Source of the DNA: Alphaproteobacteria bacterium
Lineage (GTDB): Bacteria > Pseudomonadota > Alphaproteobacteria > UBA828
Assembly: GCA_022826345.1 (NCBI GenBank)
Contig: JAJDVB010000061.1
Coordinates: 1-16,738 of the forward strand
DNA: 16,738 bases
Direction: 5' to 3'
This document shows positions 14,144-16,738 of this stretch, piece by piece. The notes beneath the pieces are model-generated. The model made no database searches. It was not told where the DNA came from and was given only the letters and a program-made list of their open reading frames with translations. Made by a program: the position numbers and the translations under genes. How positions within the stretch are numbered: position 1 is the first letter of the stretch; each line of letters opens with the position of its first letter.

Positions 14144-15349
14144 TTAGGCCGCTTCCACCGCCGACCAGATGCGCTCCCACTTCTCGGGCGAGGAAGGCGC
14201 ATCGAACTGATAGAGGCCGTGAATCGAACCGGTCTCGTTCAGGAACAGGGTGTCTACGTAGCGCTCCGGCAGCATGTCGCGAACGTCGACGGTGGGCGCC
14301 CAACCGATTTCCACCGCCACCGTCTTCATGGCCTCGCGCTCGAGCCGGAAGTCGATCCACTTGTGCGCGATCTCCAGCTTCTCGCTGTCGGTCACGCCCG
14401 AGGTGATGGACCACTGGTCCACCCAGCCGAGCCCGCCTTCGGTGGGCTTGAGGACGTGGCGCATGTTGAGATCCGACTTGCCGTCCAGCTTGTCGAAGTG
14501 AATGCGCCGGTAGATGCCGGACCACTCCGGCGACGCCCACACCACCTGAGCGCGCAGCAGCCGCTCCAGGGTGTCCTCGTCGTTCCAGCGATTGACCAGC
14601 AACCCCTTCTGCTGGATCAGGAGGCGCTTGCACTCTTCAAGCTCCTCGTCCGACAGCACGTAGGGATTGAAGCTCTTGCCGTCGGGCCGAGGGCCGTCCT
14701 TCGTGCCCATGTTGTGTGCGGCGAGGATGCCGGCCAGCGCAATGTTCTCCTCGAAGCGCGCGCTGGTCGAGAGATGCCCTTCGTACTTTTCGTTGAACAG
14801 GAGGTTCACCGATTCCTGATCCTCGGCCGCAACCTTGTCGGTGTTGACCGTGAAGCCATACCCGCCCCAGCAGTTGGGCGCGGCGATCATGTCCTCGCTG
14901 TCCTCCGCACGCAGCAACGTGAACTTTGGCGGCACGAAGTCGTCGAAGACGTTGCTCAGGTCCAGCTTCGAATAGTCGACCGCCTGAACCAGACCCTGCT
15001 TGGCATAGAGGCGCGGCCAGAATCCGTCGGCCATCACCAGGTCGAAGTCCTGGGTGCCGCCGGCGCGCAGCTTGTTCCAGGCTTCGGAATTGCCGTCAAA
15101 GAACCCGGCGCTAACCTTGACGTCGTGACGGTTCTCGAACTCGGCGGTCAGGCTCTTGACGTTGTAGTGCTCCCAGCCGAGCCAGCGCAGCTCCAGCGTC
15201 GCCGCCTCCGCGTCACGCACGAAAGGACCGATGCTCTTCCAGGTGAACCCGGCGGCCGTCAACGCCGCGGCGCCCTTGAGCACGCTCCGCCGCGATACGC
15301 GGCGCTTCTGGTGTGGCACAGAATTCGATTTCGAGTTGGTCTTGTCCAT
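14144..15349 (-). CDS. Tat-exported PotD-like extracellular binding protein
   Basis: Periplasmic substrate-binding protein that delivers ligand to the two permeases. The 401-residue precursor begins with a basic N-terminus and a twin-arginine motif, SRRSVLK (19-25), then a hydrophobic stretch, with likely cleavage after the AEA ending near residue 49. It is thus exported folded through the Tat route. The mature part matches the PotD/PotF (SBP_bac_8-like) pattern, with a first lobe starting LELRWLGWEHYNV and the later WASPEWSG region in the hinge/second lobe. The ATG at 15349 has GGGAGG close upstream. It is the first gene of the transport operon. I cannot read the ligand from the sequence; polyamine-type amines or betaines are the leading class. 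Confidence 0.93.
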   Translation of the reverse strand: MDKTNSKSNSVPHQKRRVSRRSVLKGAAALTAAGFTWKSIGPFVRDAEAATLELRWLGWEHYNVKSLTAEFENRHDVKVSAGFFDGNSEAWNKLRAGGTQDFDLVMADGFWPRLYAKQGLVQAVDYSKLDLSNVFDDFVPPKFTLLRAEDSEDMIAAPNCWGGYGFTVNTDKVAAEDQESVNLLFNEKYEGHLSTSARFEENIALAGILAAHNMGTKDGPRPDGKSFNPYVLSDEELEECKRLLIQQKGLLVNRWNDEDTLERLLRAQVVWASPEWSGIYRRIHFDKLDGKSDLNMRHVLKPTEGGLGWVDQWSITSGVTDSEKLEIAHKWIDFRLEREAMKTVAVEIGWAPTVDVRDMLPERYVDTLFLNETGSIHGLYQFDAPSSPEKWERIWSAVEAA

Positions 15350-15809
15350 TGTTAGTCCTCCCTCTGGCGTGGCGCAGCAAACCGGTTAACCCGGTCAGTC
15401 GCCGCCGCTCTCGTCGCTGCGGTCCGCAGCAGGTCGTATAAGGACCTCGGGATGGGTGCAGCTGGCAAAGATGATGATAGCACCGCGCTTGCGACGCTGC
15501 ATCGCCATCATGCCCATAACGACATCGGCGGGGCGATAATCGAGGCAAGAGGCGGCGACGGGTGCCAGTCGAAGAGGCCTCGGCGGCGACCGGTATCCAA
15601 CCAGAAACTGGGGTGCCTACTGGACACCGCCCCTTGAAAGCGCAGAGCAGCGGAACCACTCTCAATTCGAATGATCGTCGGTTACCAGTTCATGCACGGT
15701 CTCTTGCCTATATGCTTCGGCAACCGCGACCTATCATGCGCGCTTATCTAGCTGAATGCCCGAGCCGAACCGGGCGAACCCGTAGCAACGATCACCGCAG
15801 GAGCTGACG
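15350..15809. other. 460-bp gene-free divergent upstream region
   Basis: The sequence between the binding-protein gene (minus) and the DM13 gene (plus) has no convincing coding frame. Near the binding-protein start it holds ACCGGTTAACCCGGT (15381-15395), whose ACCGG and CCGGT arms flank TTAAC, with the 8-bp palindrome GGTTAACC inside. A hyphenated palindrome GCTGC-GGTCC-GCAGC follows at 15416-15430. Both are candidate operators or leader hairpins for the transport operon. The rest, to 15797, shows nothing I can name. Confidence 0.4.
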
Positions 15810-16295
15810 ATGCGGAAATGGATTATCGCCTTCTTCATCGGGGGCGTTATGGGCACGGCCTTCGGCGTGGCCGTCGGATTCTTCATATTCCCCTACGTGT
15901 TTCCGCCGCCTCCCGCGATGGAAACCCTGACGGCAGAAGAGCAAACCGACGTCGTCGCGCAGGGCACGTTTATTCACGCCAATCCCTCGGACCCGATCCA
16001 CTACGGAGAGGGGCGGGTTACGGTCTATGAAGAGCTGGTATTCCTTGAGGAGGACTTCAAAGTTGGGCCGGGGCCCGCGTTCCATGTCTATCTGGTCCCG
16101 CGCGAAGAAATCCGTGAATCCTCTGACGTCAAGTCGACGATGTACATCGACCTGGGCAAGCTACGCGCGTTCGAGGGCAGCCAGAAGTATCCCATCCCCA
16201 AGGGTGTCGACCTGAAGGAGTATCCGAGCGTCGTCATCTGGTGCGTCCAGTTCGGCGTGCTGATTTCTCCCGCCGATCTGGCGTTCGAGACTTAA
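15810..16295 (+). CDS. Membrane-anchored DM13-domain protein
   Basis: A 161-residue protein with an N-terminal membrane anchor (about 4-28), a PPPP turn and a single DM13 domain (about 48-160). Diagnostic blocks are GTFIHA, the F-x-VGPGPAFHVYL stretch, the YIDLGKLRAFEGSQKYPIP stretch and VVIWCVQFGV with the conserved Cys at 145. DM13 domains are proposed to act in extracytoplasmic redox chemistry through that Cys, but their function in bacteria is poorly known. The ATG at 15810 has AGGAG 6 nt upstream. The protein should face the periplasm. It is divergent from the transport operon and no partner gene is next to it, so a link to the catabolic locus is not shown. Confidence 0.8.
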   Translation: MRKWIIAFFIGGVMGTAFGVAVGFFIFPYVFPPPPAMETLTAEEQTDVVAQGTFIHANPSDPIHYGEGRVTVYEELVFLEEDFKVGPGPAFHVYLVPREEIRESSDVKSTMYIDLGKLRAFEGSQKYPIPKGVDLKEYPSVVIWCVQFGVLISPADLAFET

Positions 16296-16344
16296 CCCAG
16301 ACTTGTCGCCGCGACCGTTGTGAAAGACCGGGTCTCGGCGCAGG

Positions 16345-16565
16345 TCAGGTCGTAACCACGATCTTGCCGCGCTGCGTGTTGGTTTCCATGTAGCGATGCG
16401 CGTTCACGATCTGCTCGAGCGGGAAGGCCCGTTCGATGATCGGCTTCAGCGCGCCCGACGCCACCTCGTCATGCACGAAGGCGAAGTAGGCGGCGCGCTT
16501 CTCCGGATGCATAAGCCGCGCACATCGTCCGACTCGGTATGGAAGTCCGCGCCGAAACCATTCAC
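16345..16565 (-). pseudogene. Decayed C-terminal remnant of a quinone-oxidoreductase-like MDR dehydrogenase
   Basis: The last 55 in-frame residues (ATG at 16512 to TGA at 16345) read like the C-terminus of a zinc-type alcohol dehydrogenase/NAD(P)H:quinone oxidoreductase: ALKPIIERAFPLEQ, then NAHRYMETN and GKIVV, matching the usual P-L-E-x-x-x-x-A-H-x-x-M-E...GKIV ending. The preceding part, GFGADFHTESDDVRG, is readable only in another frame, and joins across a one-base loss near 16513. Upstream of 16566 there is a stop and no further homologous frame. The gene is thus both truncated at its N-terminal side and frameshifted, so it is non-functional unless the window has a sequencing error here. 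Confidence 0.65.
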
Positions 16566-16649
16566 TTAAGTTATATTACAATGTATTTCAGCATGCCCCT
16601 TATACCGGGCGCAATTCATATGAACCGATACGGTGAGGCATTGGGATCA
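16566..16649. other. AT-rich spacer at the broken gene end
   Basis: An AT-rich run (TTATATTACAATG within it) lies between the dehydrogenase remnant and the partial gene at the right edge. No gene, repeat or insertion-sequence end could be recognised. It may be the scar of a deletion or insertion that removed the front of the dehydrogenase gene. Confidence 0.3.
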
Positions 16650-16738
16650 TCACGATGGCGCGACGGCCCAGTTGCGCCGGGTCGTGTTCGTGATCACGTC
16701 GGGCTGGTCGGTCAGCCATTGCCACCCCGTCAAGCAGG
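16650..16738 (-). CDS. Partial C-terminus of an unidentified protein
   Basis: The last 28 codons of a frame that enters from beyond the window and ends at TGA 16650-16652. It includes WQWLTDQPDVITNTTRRNWA and ends in VAPS. Of these codons 26 have G or C in the third position, as in the real genes here, while competing frames do not look coding. No family was recognised and the rest of the gene lies outside. Confidence 0.4.
   Translation of the reverse strand, partial: CLTGWQWLTDQPDVITNTTRRNWAVAPS

Noticed and set aside
14219..15355. A 378-codon plus-strand frame opposite the binding-protein gene
   Set aside because: It is a composition shadow; the minus strand encodes a Tat-signal binding protein with a good ribosome site.
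16307..16340. Possible bidirectional terminator between the DM13 gene and the dehydrogenase remnant
   Set aside because: CGCCG/CGGCG and ACC/GGT arms can pair, but the stem is short and interrupted, the loop is long and no T-run follows on either strand.

Overview
The window looks like part of the chromosome of a high-GC proteobacterium. An alphaproteobacterium is my best guess, from the GC-rich third codon positions, the Tat-exported binding protein, the PotABCD-type transporter and a GloA close to the enteric form. No rRNA, tRNA or CRISPR array was seen, and the taxonomy is inference.

Left edge (1-1637): a tyrosine recombinase (integrase) gene on the minus strand whose last residues run off the window. 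It is followed by a gene-free stretch of about 490 bp holding two unusual arrays. One is a cluster of GTAC-centred palindromes just upstream of the integrase start. The other is a run of 10-bp tandem units with GGCC at every helical turn. This looks like the end of an integrated element abutting the catabolic locus.

Centre (1638-15349): one large catabolic locus built from three transcription units. (i) Minus strand: glutamine-synthetase-like gamma-glutamyl ligase, then a 16-codon leader ORF, then hyuA and hyuB (ATP-dependent hydantoinase/5-oxoprolinase family). (ii) Divergent plus strand: an Lrp/AsnC regulator, a Rieske oxygenase alpha subunit, glyoxalase I, a divergent YrdC/Sua5-like protein and a mandelate-racemase-type enolase. 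(iii) Convergent minus strand: a complete PotD-A-B-C-like ABC importer with a Tat-exported binding protein and a strong stem-loop between the binding-protein and ATPase genes. The AT-rich region between (i) and (ii) carries two inverted repeats suited to an Lrp-type operator.

Working model (inference): an N-containing, perhaps N-methylated or cyclic, compound is imported by the ABC system, oxidised or demethylated by the Rieske enzyme, rearranged or dehydrated by the enolase, and processed by gamma-glutamylation (GS-like) and ATP-dependent lactam or imide hydrolysis (HyuAB). The GS-like ligase plus an oxoprolinase-family enzyme in one operon would suit a glutamate-recycling amine pathway. The substrate is not readable from the sequence.

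Right edge (15350-16738): a 460-bp non-coding leader, a membrane-anchored DM13-domain protein, a decayed C-terminal remnant of a quinone-oxidoreductase-like dehydrogenase carrying a frameshift, and the last 28 codons of an unidentified gene running off the window.
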